DNA of 64,000 nucleotides from Brevundimonas subvibrioides (GTDB lineage: Bacteria; Pseudomonadota; Alphaproteobacteria; Caulobacterales; Caulobacteraceae): contig NZ_CP114542.1 in assembly GCF_027271155.1 (NCBI RefSeq), positions 1,736,001 to 1,800,000 on the forward strand. The letters run 5' to 3'. This document shows, in pieces, positions 29,348-38,990 of the stretch. A program made the position numbers and the translations under genes. The notes under the pieces are model-generated. The model was given only the letters and a program-made list of their open reading frames with translations, ran no database searches and was not told where the DNA came from. Within the stretch, counting starts at the first letter, position 1. Each line of letters opens with the position of its first letter.

Positions 29348-29471
29348 GGCGAGGTCCCGGACGACGCGCCTGGCTCGCCTGTCGGGTCAGCGAACGTCCT
29401 GCCGCCCCGCGCAGCCGGATATCGGGGATGATCTGGGCCTCAGGTCGCCTGTGGGCGAGCGGGCTCCAGTC

Positions 29472-30299
29472 TCATGCCGGAGCCACCGCATCGCCAGCGG
29501 CCCAGATGACGGGGTTGATCTCGGATGCGGCGACGTCGCCGGGCTTCACGCCCGGAATCCATTGGGCCAGATCGCCCGCCTGCATGGCATTGGACGGCTC
29601 GATCACCCTCATGTCCGCGTCCATGTAGATCATGGTCATCACCGAGCGTGGCCGGTCGCTGTGGTTCGGTCCGGCCCGGTGGAAGGTCCAGCCGGCATGG
29701 AAGCTGACGTCGCCCAGAGCGTACGGGGTCTCGTCCAGCGCAAAGCCGCGGGCCTGCATCGCCTCGGTGATCAGCCGCTCGCTTTCGTCGGAAATCCCCA
29801 GGTCGCGGCCGAAGGCCTCGCGGTGACTGCGGGCGAAGAAGGCCAGGGGGCCCATCTCGACCGGCACGGGCTGGAGCGGCACCCAGACGGTCACGCAGCG
29901 GTCCGAGGCGAAGGGCCAGTAGTACTGGTCCGCATGGGCCGGGGTGAAGCCGCCGGACGGTTCCTTGTAGAGCGACTGATCGTGATAGAGCCGCACGGCT
30001 TCGACACCCATCAACTGTGCCGCCACGCCAGCGAGACGCCGGCCGAACACGAAGCGTCGAACGGTTTCGGAGTGACGCCACAGGTTCATCACCTGCAGGA
30101 AGGCGCGGTCGTAGGTGGAGCGCTCCTCGAGCGGCGTGGTCTGGGTGTTCAGCTCCAGCGTCAGCCGCGTGATCTCCGCGCCGTAGGCTTCCAGTTCAGT
30201 GGCAGGCAGGACGTCGGCGAGGCGCAGGTACCCGGTCTCCCGGTAGGCCGCGATCTGATCGGGCGAGAGATGCAGGGGCGTGTCGAGGGTCGCGGTCAT
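29472..30299 (-). CDS. Phytanoyl-CoA dioxygenase (PhyH) family protein
   Basis: A 275-residue Fe(II)/2-oxoglutarate oxygenase. The metal pair HxD is visible in TPAHADQYYWPF and the distal His in WTFHRAGPNHSDRPRS, followed by the 2-oxoglutarate Arg. Family members hydroxylate varied small molecules, so the substrate cannot be named. It follows the AraC gene on the same strand with an 84-base gap, suggesting a regulator-enzyme pair. Confidence 0.88.
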   Translation of the reverse strand: MTATLDTPLHLSPDQIAAYRETGYLRLADVLPATELEAYGAEITRLTLELNTQTTPLEERSTYDRAFLQVMNLWRHSETVRRFVFGRRLAGVAAQLMGVEAVRLYHDQSLYKEPSGGFTPAHADQYYWPFASDRCVTVWVPLQPVPVEMGPLAFFARSHREAFGRDLGISDESERLITEAMQARGFALDETPYALGDVSFHAGWTFHRAGPNHSDRPRSVMTMIYMDADMRVIEPSNAMQAGDLAQWIPGVKPGDVAASEINPVIWAAGDAVAPA

Positions 30300-30383
30300 G
30301 GCGGCAGTCTAGTCCCGATGCCTTCAGCCCGGCGCCGCCCGGCGCTGCAGCCGGCCCGGCGAACGCCTGTCACCTCCTTGCGT

Positions 30384-31193
30384 TCAGCGTTCGGCGCGAG
30401 CGCGGAATTCCGACGGCGTTGTCCCGAACCGACGCCGGAACCGCTCGGTGAAATAGGACGGCGACTCAAAGCCGACCTCATAGCCGATAGAGGAGACCGG
30501 CGCGGCCTCTTCCAGCAGCCTGCGCGCCGCCCGGTTAAGCCGCAGGCCTTCGACATAGGCCGCGTAGCCCACACCGAACGCGGCCTGGAAACGGCGGGAG
30601 AAGTAGGCCGGCGAGAGGGCGCATCGGGTCGCCGCGCCGGTCAGGTCGGGCGCACTGCGGGGATCATCCTGTAATCGCGCCACCAGCGCCCGGAAGCGTT
30701 CGGGACCCTCGACGCCCTGAGCGGCCTCGAGCTGCGGCAGGTCCCGGATGATCCACAACACCGTCTCCAGCCCGGCCGCCGCTCCGGGCGTCGTCGCAGC
30801 GCCGTCGGCCAGCCAGTCCGACAGAGCGATCAGCGCGGTCCAGGCGGGCGCTCCGGGACGCGCGGCCACGGGTGCCGTCGGCACCGTGACGCCCCCGCGC
30901 TTCAGGGTCGGGTCGAACTGGAGCAATCTCCAGGCCTTGGCCCCGGGGGCCAGGGCGAAATCGTGATAGGCCAGCGGGGGAATGTAGACCACCATGCCGT
31001 CGGAAAGTTCGATGGGCGTTTCGCCCAGGATCAGCTGGCCTCCGATGCGCTCGAACAGGACAATCTCGGCCAGATCGTGGAAGTGGTTCAGCCGGGCGTT
31101 CGCGGGAGATTCTGGGCCCAGCGCGACCGTCTCGACCCGCAAGGCCGCCCCCGGAGCCAGCCGGACAGGTTCGCAGAGAGGGGCGCGGTCCAT
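30384..31193 (-). CDS. AraC family transcriptional regulator
   Basis: A 269-residue regulator. The N-terminal half looks like a cupin sensor (NHFHDLAEIVLFERIGGQL ... YIPPLAYHDFALAPG). The C-terminal ~100 residues hold two helix-turn-helix motifs, ending GYEVGFESPSYFTERFRRRFGTTPSEFRA, typical of AraC proteins. ATG 31193 is chosen, since the longer frame runs into the divergent promoter. It is divergent from the GH92 gene (about 100 bases between starts) and may control both GH92 and the downstream PhyH gene. Confidence 0.92.
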   Translation of the reverse strand: MDRAPLCEPVRLAPGAALRVETVALGPESPANARLNHFHDLAEIVLFERIGGQLILGETPIELSDGMVVYIPPLAYHDFALAPGAKAWRLLQFDPTLKRGGVTVPTAPVAARPGAPAWTALIALSDWLADGAATTPGAAAGLETVLWIIRDLPQLEAAQGVEGPERFRALVARLQDDPRSAPDLTGAATRCALSPAYFSRRFQAAFGVGYAAYVEGLRLNRAARRLLEEAAPVSSIGYEVGFESPSYFTERFRRRFGTTPSEFRARAER

Positions 31194-31295
31194 GACAAGA
31201 TAGTTACAGCCTTGGCCCGTCGCTGCAACAGGATAGGGCCTGCGCCGACATCCACCCTGCCCTAGGATCGACAGGTAGACGGACGGAGGATGACC

Positions 31296-33455
31296 ATGCG
31301 CTCCACCCTGGCGTTCATCATCGGCTGCATCTTCCTGGGTGTCGGCGCGCCGGTCGCGGCGCAATCGCTGACCTCCTTTGTCAATCCCTTCATAGGCACC
31401 GACGGCTCCGGCCACACCTTCCCCGGTCCGGCCAGGCCGTTCGGCATGGTGCAGCCCGGCCCTGACAATGCGGACCGGGGCTGGGACTACACCTCAGGGT
31501 ACCAGTACCGCGCCCCGCGCATCCTGGGCTTTTCCCAGACCCGCGCGAGCGGCACGGGCATTCCGGAGCTGGGCGATGTCCTGCTGCAGCCGGGCCTCGA
31601 GCCGCGCGAGGACATGGCGAGCACCTACGACAAGACCACCGAAAGCGCGCGGCCCGGCTACTATGCGGTGGAGCTGGCCGACAATGGCGTGCGGGTGGAG
31701 CTGACCACCGGCGAGCGCGTGGCCCGACACCGCTACACCTTCGCGCGCCCGGGCCGCGTATGGGTGCTGGTCGATCTGCAGCACGGCCTGAACTTTATGG
31801 ACCGGCAGCCCGTGCTGTCCTCCGAGGCCCGCGTGACCGGGAACGGGGTCGAGGGCGTGTCGCGACGACGCAACTGGACGACCCGCACAGTGGCCTTCGT
31901 GGTCGAGTTCGATCGTCCCGTCGCCGAGGCGCGGCGACTGGCACCCCGGGCGGGCGATCTCGCGGATCGCTATCTGCTGGGCTTCGACGTCGGCGACGAC
32001 CGCACGCTTGAGGCGCGGGCGGCCCTGTCCACCACCGATGTTGCGGGTGCGCGGCGCAATCTCGAGTCCGAGCAGGATCGCTCCTTCAACCAGACGGCCG
32101 CGGAGGCCGATGCGGCCTGGGAGGCGATGTTGTCGCGCATCCGGATCGAGGCACCAGACTCCCAAAAGCGGATCTTCTACAGCGCGCTCTATCGCGCCCT
32201 GATCCACCCCAGCCTGATCACGGACGCGGACGGCCGGTGGCGGGGTCCCGACGGCGAGATTCGCCAGGCCGACGGGCCACGTTATTCGACCCTGTCGCTA
32301 TGGGACACCTTCCGCGCCTCGCATCCACTGTTCACCCTGGTCGCGCCCGAGTGGGTGGACGACTTCGTCAACAGCCTGCTGGACCACGCCGACGCGGCCG
32401 GCCGCCTGCCGATGTGGACCATCTGGGGCGGAGAGACCGGCACGATGATCGGCGAGCCCGCCCTGCCGGTCATCGCCGATGCCTGGGCCAAGGGCTTTCG
32501 CGGCTTCGACCCCGATCGAGCGCTTGACGCGATGATCCGCACCCAGACCGAAGATCATCATCTGTCGGAGTGGTCGATCCTGGATCGCTATGGGTACCTG
32601 CCCTTCGACCGGGTCGAGGGCGAGGCCGTGTCGCGCACGCTGGAGGCGGGGATCGGCGACGACGCCCTGGCGCGGTTCGCCCGCGCGCGGGGCCGCGATG
32701 AGATCGCCGACCGTTTCGCCGCGCGCAGCCGGTCGTGGCGCGCCCTGATCGATCCGGAGACGCGGCTGCCCCGGGGACGCAATAGCGAGGGCCATTGGCG
32801 CACGCCGTTCGATCCCCTGAAGCCCACCTCGCCGCTCAACAACCCCGGCGACTACACCGAGGCCAACGCCTGGCAATACCTCTGGACCCCTGCCCTGTTC
32901 GACGCCGAGGGGCTGCGCGACACCCTGGGCGGCCCGGCCGCCTTCGCGGAGAAACTGGACACCTTCTTCTTCGGACTACCGCCCACCGAGGGCGCGGCCT
33001 TTCTGGGGCAGGAGGCGATGATCGGCCAGTACGCCCACGGCAATGAGCCCAGTCACCATGTCGCCTGGCTTTACGCCCTGACCGATCGGCCCGGGACCGG
33101 CCAGGCCCTGGTGCGCCACATCGCCGAGAGCTTCTATCTGGACCAGCCCGACGGGGTGATCGGCAATGACGATGCCGGTCAGATGAGCGCCTGGTACGTC
33201 TTCGCCACCCTCGGCCTTTATCCGGCCGAACCCTCCAGCGGCCGCTATGTTCTGGGCGCGCCGCTGGTCGAACAGGCCGTCATCGATGCGCCGGGCGTAG
33301 GGCCGTTGACGATCCGATGCGAGACGACCCCGGTCGCGACGCCGTACGACATCGCCCATGAAGACCTGATCGCTCGCCGCGCTCTCGCCCTGCCCTGTTC
33401 GCCACCCCCGCGCGAGGGGGCCGTTACGTCAAGCTGGCACCGCCCCTCACAGTAA
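31296..33455 (+). CDS. Secreted GH92 alpha-1,2-mannosidase family protein
   Basis: A 719-residue exo-mannosidase. A signal peptide ends near VAAQS, followed by the family start VNPFIGTDGSGHTFPGPARPFGMVQPGPDN. Conserved GH92 motifs include GNEPSHHVAWLYA and the catalytic NDDAGQMSAWYV. GH92 enzymes need Ca2+ and invert configuration while removing alpha-linked mannose. ATG 31296 is preferred over 31290 because GGAGG lies six bases before it. Bacteria use such enzymes on yeast mannan or N-glycans; here no other mannan gene is adjacent. Confidence 0.92.
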   Translation: MRSTLAFIIGCIFLGVGAPVAAQSLTSFVNPFIGTDGSGHTFPGPARPFGMVQPGPDNADRGWDYTSGYQYRAPRILGFSQTRASGTGIPELGDVLLQPGLEPREDMASTYDKTTESARPGYYAVELADNGVRVELTTGERVARHRYTFARPGRVWVLVDLQHGLNFMDRQPVLSSEARVTGNGVEGVSRRRNWTTRTVAFVVEFDRPVAEARRLAPRAGDLADRYLLGFDVGDDRTLEARAALSTTDVAGARRNLESEQDRSFNQTAAEADAAWEAMLSRIRIEAPDSQKRIFYSALYRALIHPSLITDADGRWRGPDGEIRQADGPRYSTLSLWDTFRASHPLFTLVAPEWVDDFVNSLLDHADAAGRLPMWTIWGGETGTMIGEPALPVIADAWAKGFRGFDPDRALDAMIRTQTEDHHLSEWSILDRYGYLPFDRVEGEAVSRTLEAGIGDDALARFARARGRDEIADRFAARSRSWRALIDPETRLPRGRNSEGHWRTPFDPLKPTSPLNNPGDYTEANAWQYLWTPALFDAEGLRDTLGGPAAFAEKLDTFFFGLPPTEGAAFLGQEAMIGQYAHGNEPSHHVAWLYALTDRPGTGQALVRHIAESFYLDQPDGVIGNDDAGQMSAWYVFATLGLYPAEPSSGRYVLGAPLVEQAVIDAPGVGPLTIRCETTPVATPYDIAHEDLIARRALALPCSPPPREGAVTSSWHRPSQ

Positions 33456-33575
33456 AGCCCCCTCCTCCACTCTTGCGACGGCCTCCCGCCATCCTTGATG
33501 CGGACGAATTCGGAGGACCTTCGTCTACGTCCAGCTGGCCCGGGCCGCCGGGGCAATTGCGCACGGATGAGAGGA

Positions 33576-34268
33576 TCACGAAGACGCGACATTCGACAAC
33601 AGTCGGCCATCCTCCAGCGTCAGGCGACGACTGCACCTTGCGGCAATGCGTTCATCGTGGGTGCATATCAGGAAGGTCGCACCGTCCAGCCGGTTCACTT
33701 CCCGCATCAGGTCCAGCACCTGGTCAGCAGATGTTCGATCAAGGTTGCCTGTCGGTTCATCAGCGATGATCAGATCTGGTCGGTTCATCAGGGCACGGGC
33801 GATGGCGACGCGCTGCTTCTGTCCACCCGAGAGTCGGGTCGCCGGAAAATCTATGCGGTCCTCAAGCCCGACCCGCATCAGCAGATCGCGGGCGCGTTCG
33901 CGCATATCGAACGAAATGCCGCCGGCCGGGGCGGCCGCTGGAAAGGCGACATTCTCCATGGCGGTGAAATCAGGGAGAAGGTGATGAAATTGAAAGACGA
34001 AGCCCAGACGCTGGTTACGAAACCGGGCGCGCTTCGTTTCACTAAGGCTATCGACCTTTTCTCCACTGATGGTCAGGCATCCGGCGGTGGGCCGCAGCAG
34101 AAGTCCAACGATCGACAGCAGGGTCGACTTGCCCGATCCCGACTCCCCCAGCAGCGCCGCCAATTCGCCCTTGTCGAGCGTCAGGTCGATGCCCTTGAGC
34201 ACCCGGGTTTCCTCGTCGCCATTGAGGAAGACCTTTTCGATCCCATGCGCCTCCAGAACCGGCTTCAT
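33576..34268 (-). CDS. ABC transporter ATPase, LolD/MacB-like
   Basis: A 230-residue ATPase. Walker A is GESGSGKST, the signature LSGGQKQRVAIARAL, and Walker B LIIADEPTGNLD, the last typical of the MacB/LolD/FtsE group. It starts in a four-base overlap with the permease gene upstream on the minus strand and forms with it and the HlyD-type protein a three-gene exporter. Confidence 0.94.
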   Translation of the reverse strand: MKPVLEAHGIEKVFLNGDEETRVLKGIDLTLDKGELAALLGESGSGKSTLLSIVGLLLRPTAGCLTISGEKVDSLSETKRARFRNQRLGFVFQFHHLLPDFTAMENVAFPAAAPAGGISFDMRERARDLLMRVGLEDRIDFPATRLSGGQKQRVAIARALMNRPDLIIADEPTGNLDRTSADQVLDLMREVNRLDGATFLICTHDERIAARCSRRLTLEDGRLLSNVASS

Positions 34269-35470
34269 TGCTGGATGGCCTCAAGCGGATCGACCTTTGA
34301 GGCAGAGCGCGCCGGCAGGATCGAGGCGATCGCCGCGCCCAGGGTGGTCAGAACCAGGGCAGCGACATAGCCACCCTGATCTGGCGCGATCGGCAGGATC
34401 GGGATGCCTTCGGCGCTGGTGATCCCCTCCAGCAACACGCACAGACCATAGCCGCTGGCGCAACCGATCAGGGCGCCGATCAAACCGATCAACAGACCCT
34501 GCAGCAGGAAGACCCACAGGATGAATCCGCCCGGCACACCGAAGGCGCGCATGATCCCGATCTCACTGCGTCGCCGATAGGCTGACAGAACCAGGGCGCT
34601 GGAGATGCCGATGATGATGGAGATCAGCGAGAACAGCTGGATCATCGTGCCCGTCCGTCTCTGGGCGACCAGGGCGTCTTCCAGATTGACGTTCTTCTCC
34701 TGCCAGGGCGTGGCGCGCAGGCCCGTTGCATCGGCCAGAAAGCGCGCCATGGCGCGCGCATCCTCGGGGTCCTGCAGCTTGATCTCGATGTTCGTCACCC
34801 CTTCCGGCAGGACGAACAGCGGACGGGCCGTCTGCAGGGAGAGAAAGGCAACGCGTTCGTCAAGACTCTGCAGGCCGGTGCGGAACACGCCCTTGACGGT
34901 CAACTGCCGCTCCACCCCCCGGTCGGTGCGCAGCAGGACCGACTGGCCGGCACCCAGCCCGAGGTCCTCGGCCATTCGCACACCGATCAACAGGCCGTCC
35001 GCCCCGAGCGCACCGTCGCCCTCGATGATTTTCGGGGTGATCTCCGAGATGGCATCGATTCCCTGTGGCTCGACCCCAATGATCGAGACCGAGGTCACCG
35101 CCTCGCTCTTCACCAGGACGGCGCTCCCGGAAATCTGGGCGCTGATGGCGGAAACCGATGGATTGGCGCGCAGCAGCTCGACGATCATCGGCCAGTTGCG
35201 GATCTGCTTGCGCTGGAAGGTAGAGACCAGGGCAACGGATTCCACCGGCAGGTCCGGCCCGGCAAGGACCCGCGCCACACGCGTCGGCGGCAGCAGGCTG
35301 ATGTGGGCCCCGTTGCCCGTGACCTGCTCGGTCAGACGGACGGCGAGGCCGGCGATCAGGGCGGTGATGAAGACAAAGACCGTCACGCCCACGGCGACCC
35401 CCGCGATCAACAGCAGGGTTTGCGAGGGATTGGACAACAGGTAGCGCCGCGCGACGTAAAAGGCGAACAC
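34265..35470 (-). CDS. ABC transporter permease, FtsX/MacB type
   Basis: A 401-residue permease. It has one N-terminal helix (LLIAGVAVGVTVFVFITALIAG), a large periplasmic domain (~45-265), then three C-terminal helices (~275-395) with the FtsX-domain start IIIGISSALVLSAYRRRSEIGIMRAFG. This topology belongs to mechanotransmission exporters such as MacB and DevC. It lies between the adaptor and the ATPase with overlaps or tiny gaps. Confidence 0.92.
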   Translation of the reverse strand: MFAFYVARRYLLSNPSQTLLLIAGVAVGVTVFVFITALIAGLAVRLTEQVTGNGAHISLLPPTRVARVLAGPDLPVESVALVSTFQRKQIRNWPMIVELLRANPSVSAISAQISGSAVLVKSEAVTSVSIIGVEPQGIDAISEITPKIIEGDGALGADGLLIGVRMAEDLGLGAGQSVLLRTDRGVERQLTVKGVFRTGLQSLDERVAFLSLQTARPLFVLPEGVTNIEIKLQDPEDARAMARFLADATGLRATPWQEKNVNLEDALVAQRRTGTMIQLFSLISIIIGISSALVLSAYRRRSEIGIMRAFGVPGGFILWVFLLQGLLIGLIGALIGCASGYGLCVLLEGITSAEGIPILPIAPDQGGYVAALVLTTLGAAIASILPARSASKVDPLEAIQQ

Positions 35471-35473
35471 GGC

Positions 35474-36547
35474 TCAATCGCCTGAGGTCTGCGCCACGGG
35501 GCGAACGCGAGCCCCGGGGCGGGTGGTGGCGGGTGCCAGCACGACCCTGTCGCCCGCGGCCAAACCGCTTTCGACAATGGCATTGACCGAGGGCCAGCGT
35601 GCCACAGTGATGGCCCGGGCGCGGACGATGCCGTCGGCGTCCACAACATAGACCTTGGGGGCCGCGGTGGCATCGACCACGGCGCGGCGCGGCACGACAA
35701 TGGCACCCGGCAGCTGGGCAACGACGATGGTCACATCGACCGAACGACCCGCTGCAAGGCCCTGGGTACCGGCTGGCGACAGCCGGACCGTGCGCCCGCC
35801 AGTGCCGGAATCGATCCGGGGCGAGACCTCTGTCACCCGGGCGGCAAAAATTTCCGGCGAGCCGGACAGGGCGGCGCGGGCCGCTTGACCGGGGCGGATG
35901 GCATCGGCGTAGGCTTCCTCGACCTCGGCACGGATCTCGACACCGGTCGCCGACCCTAACTCGAACAGGGTTTGTCCGGCCAGGACCACCTGGCCATTGT
36001 CGATCGGTCGGACCAGCACCACCCCGGCCATCGGTGCGCGGATGGTAAACTCCCGCGCACGCTCGGCCGAGGCCCGCACAGAGGCCGAGGCGGCCGTCGC
36101 ATTGGCCTCTGCCGTATCGAGAGAGGCGCGCGCGGCGTCCAGCGCCGCGGTTGAGGCAAAACCCCGCGCATGCAAGGTTCGCGTTCTCTGGTAGCTCAAC
36201 CTCGCCTCGGTCGCCTGGGCCCGCGCGGCAAGGGACCGCGCGACATCCGCGGCGGTCTGGGCCTGTTCTACGGTCGCAAGGATAACCGCCAACGGGTCTC
36301 CGGCCGCGACCCGGCCCCCCTCGTCGTGAAACAGACGAACCACCTGGCCCGGATTGGGCGAGGCGACCTGGATCAGCTCGGTTGGACGGGCGCGGCCGAC
36401 CACCGACAGGGCCTGCTCGACTGTCTGCGGCCGGATTTGCAGAACCGCGACCTCGGCGGGTCGTCGCCAGACGATGACCCCCGCCACCACACTGATGGTC
36501 AGGGCGACTGCGGCAAGGACAAGGACGGGTCTGGAGGGGGCTTGCAT
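35474..36547 (-). CDS. HlyD/MacA-type periplasmic adaptor
   Basis: A 357-residue membrane-fusion protein. One N-terminal helix (VLAAVALTISVVAGVIVW) anchors it; then biotinyl-lipoyl-like halves (SPNPGQVVRLFHDEGGRVAAGDPL and TIRAPMAGVVLVRPIDNGQVV) flank an Ala-rich coiled coil (~95-165), followed by a beta-barrel. It is the first gene of the exporter operon; the ~180 bases upstream should hold the promoter. No outer-membrane channel gene is adjacent, so a shared TolC is likely. Confidence 0.92.
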   Translation of the reverse strand: MQAPSRPVLVLAAVALTISVVAGVIVWRRPAEVAVLQIRPQTVEQALSVVGRARPTELIQVASPNPGQVVRLFHDEGGRVAAGDPLAVILATVEQAQTAADVARSLAARAQATEARLSYQRTRTLHARGFASTAALDAARASLDTAEANATAASASVRASAERAREFTIRAPMAGVVLVRPIDNGQVVLAGQTLFELGSATGVEIRAEVEEAYADAIRPGQAARAALSGSPEIFAARVTEVSPRIDSGTGGRTVRLSPAGTQGLAAGRSVDVTIVVAQLPGAIVVPRRAVVDATAAPKVYVVDADGIVRARAITVARWPSVNAIVESGLAAGDRVVLAPATTRPGARVRPVAQTSGD

Positions 36548-36726
36548 GAGGATTTCTTCAGGGCGACGCCGCGAGATGCGGTGCTGCTGGTGCGGGTGTT
36601 ATCGTCGGCTGGCAAATGCTCCGGCCCTTGGCCAGGCGGCGGAGTGAGACAAGGTCGGACAACGGACCGCCGGTGCCGGCGGCCCGTTCCGAACCATGAT
36701 CCAGCCCGGCGGCACCCAAAGCCCGT

Positions 36727-37419
36727 TCAGTCCTCATCGACGTTCTCGGCCTCACCCCCTTCGCCGGCTTCCCCGTGCGCGCCGGGTGTAAAGGCCTGCG
36801 GGTCGATGCGGGTCGCGGCATAGGCGGAGCCCGCCACGACGAGAACAGCGAGGGGAACAGCCACGCGGGCCGGCGGAGCGGCATCCTGGGCATTCGGGAA
36901 ATGCGTCGTCTTCTTGCGCCCGGTGATCATGGCCCCGATCAGATTGTCGCGGGTCAGGAACGACATCGCCACGACCGCGACCACGTGCAGGGCGATCATC
37001 GCGAGGAGCATGTAGGCTATGGCTTCGTGCCCATCCTCTCCGCCCGTGATCCCGGTGAAGGTCGTCGCGGCGACGAGGGCCAGAAGCACGATCACCGCGA
37101 TCCCGCCCAGCGGATTGTGGCCCAGCGAGGCGTGGACACGCCCTGCGAACAGACCCCTCACATGACCCGCCATGCGCGACGGACGGATCAGGTTGACGAA
37201 GCGGGCATGCTCGCCCCCCACGAACCCCCAGAGCAGGCGGAAGACGATCAGGATGGCCGCCACCCAGCCCGCAGGGACATGCCACGGCGACAGGGCACTG
37301 CCCTCCTCGGACGACAGGAAGGCGACCGCGATCGTGGCCACGAGGAGCCAGTGGAACAGGCGGACGCCCCGGTCCCACGTCTTGATTGTCCTGATCGTCT
37401 GTGGGGTCTTGCTGGTCAT
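36727..37419 (-). CDS. Cytochrome b561 family protein
   Basis: A 230-residue membrane haem protein. It begins TWDRGVRLFHWLLVATIAVAF, the first helix with a haem-ligand His, and has four main helices with further His residues (GWVAAILIVFRLLWGF, GHNPLGGIAVIVLLALVA, YMLLAMIALHVVAVVAM). A C-terminal acidic tail (GEAGEGGEAENVDED) is unusual. Such proteins pass electrons between quinol and c-type cytochromes or hydrogenases. It is the last gene of the minus-strand run usp - CoA-transferase - cytb, downstream of an FNR box. Confidence 0.9.
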   Translation of the reverse strand: MTSKTPQTIRTIKTWDRGVRLFHWLLVATIAVAFLSSEEGSALSPWHVPAGWVAAILIVFRLLWGFVGGEHARFVNLIRPSRMAGHVRGLFAGRVHASLGHNPLGGIAVIVLLALVAATTFTGITGGEDGHEAIAYMLLAMIALHVVAVVAMSFLTRDNLIGAMITGRKKTTHFPNAQDAAPPARVAVPLAVLVVAGSAYAATRIDPQAFTPGAHGEAGEGGEAENVDED

Positions 37420-37472
37420 GGAAACCTCCGTTTGGTGGGGTGCCGGGCGCGAAATCTGACGTCAGCCTGACA

Positions 37473-38990
37473 TCAGCCGGGCCGCATGGAGCCCGAGCGC
37501 ACGAACCGGGCGTGCCAGGACAGGGCCTCATCGAGGAGCATGGGCGTCTGGAGCCCCCAGGAGCCCTTGAGCGCCCGCGCGTAGTAGTCGGCCAGCATCG
37601 GCCGGTAATCGGGATGGGCACAGGTTTCGATCACCACCTTCGCCCGCTGCTTTGGCGAGAGGCCGCGGAGGTCGGCGAGGCCCTGCTCGGTGACGATGAC
37701 CTGGACGTCCTGGTTGATGTGGTCGACGTGAGAAGCGCAGGGCACGATGGTCGAGATCGCCCCACCTTTGGCCGTCGAGGCGCTCATGAAGATCGAGATG
37801 TAGGCGTTCCGCGCGAAGTCCCCGGAGCCGCCGATCCCGTTCTGGATGCGTGAACCCATGACGTGGGTCGAGTTCACGTTGCCATAGATGTCGGCCTCGA
37901 TCATGCCGTTCATGGCGATGACGCCCAGCCGCCGGATCAGCTCCGGGTGATTGCTGATCTCCTGCGAGCGCAGGATGATCCGGTTGCGATAGTCGCCCAT
38001 GCGCTGATTAACGCGTTCGCTGAGGTCCGGACTGAGGCTGAGCGCGGTCGAGGACGCCATCCTCAGCTTGCCGCTGTCCAGCAGGGCCATCATCCCGTCC
38101 TGGATCACCTCCGTCCAGGCGGTCAGATCGTCGAAGGGCGCGTCGATCAGGCCCGTCAGCACGGCATTGGCTGTGTTGCCCACGCCGGACTGGATCGGCA
38201 GCAGCGAAGGCGGCAGCCGCCCCCTCTTCACCTCGTGTTCGAGGAACTCCAGCAGGTGCCCGGCGATGGCGAGGTCGTCGGCACCGGGAGTCGTGAAGCC
38301 AGCGTTGCGGTCGGGACGATCGGTCTCGACAATGGCGACGATCTTGTCGGGGTCGCAGCGGAAGCAGGGCTCGCCGATCCGGTCGCCCGGATGGATCAGC
38401 GGGATCGGCACCCGGTTCGGCGGCAGGGCCGCGCCATAGTAGATGTCGTGCATGCCCAGCAGGTCTGGGCTCTGCCAGCGGTTGACCTCCAGGATCACCT
38501 GGCGGGCCCGGTCCAGCCAGGTCTTGTTGTTGCCGACCGATGACGCCGGAATAAGTGCGCCGTCCTCGCGAATGCCGGTGACCTGGATGATCGCGGTGTC
38601 GAGCGGCCCCAGGATGCCCTGCCAGGCGGCCGGCGCGACCTGGCTGAGGTGCATGTCGAAATACTCCATCTGGCCGCGATTGATCCTGTCGCGACAGGTG
38701 GGGTCGGAGTTGTAGGGCAGCCGGAACTCGATCCCGTCCGCCTTGGCCAGGGCACCGTCCAGTTCGGGCCCGGTCGAGGCGCCGGTCCAGATACGCAGCT
38801 TGAATGGTCGGCCGGCCGCATGCTCGGCCTCGATCCGGGCGGCCAGGGCCAGGGGCACGGCGGTCGGATAGCCCGAGGCCGTAAAGCCGCTCAGCCCCAC
38901 AGTCGTGTCCGGTGCGATCAGGAAGGCGGCGTCCTCTGCGGACATGACCCTGGCCCTGAGGCCCATGCTGGCAATCCGGGACCTATCCAC
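37473..38990 (-). CDS. Acetyl-CoA hydrolase / succinyl-CoA:acetate CoA-transferase
   Basis: A 505-residue class I CoA-transferase. Motifs typical of the AarC/SCACT group are present: IQSGVGNTANAVL, NGIGGSGDFARNAY, and HDVQVIVTEQGLADLRGL in the variant NQDVQVIVTEQGLADLRGL. The reaction swaps CoA between succinate and acetate, bypassing succinyl-CoA synthetase when acetate builds up. Its start overlaps the end of the universal stress protein gene by eight bases. Control by the FNR box upstream would fit use under low oxygen. Confidence 0.92.
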   Translation of the reverse strand: MDRSRIASMGLRARVMSAEDAAFLIAPDTTVGLSGFTASGYPTAVPLALAARIEAEHAAGRPFKLRIWTGASTGPELDGALAKADGIEFRLPYNSDPTCRDRINRGQMEYFDMHLSQVAPAAWQGILGPLDTAIIQVTGIREDGALIPASSVGNNKTWLDRARQVILEVNRWQSPDLLGMHDIYYGAALPPNRVPIPLIHPGDRIGEPCFRCDPDKIVAIVETDRPDRNAGFTTPGADDLAIAGHLLEFLEHEVKRGRLPPSLLPIQSGVGNTANAVLTGLIDAPFDDLTAWTEVIQDGMMALLDSGKLRMASSTALSLSPDLSERVNQRMGDYRNRIILRSQEISNHPELIRRLGVIAMNGMIEADIYGNVNSTHVMGSRIQNGIGGSGDFARNAYISIFMSASTAKGGAISTIVPCASHVDHINQDVQVIVTEQGLADLRGLSPKQRAKVVIETCAHPDYRPMLADYYARALKGSWGLQTPMLLDEALSWHARFVRSGSMRPG

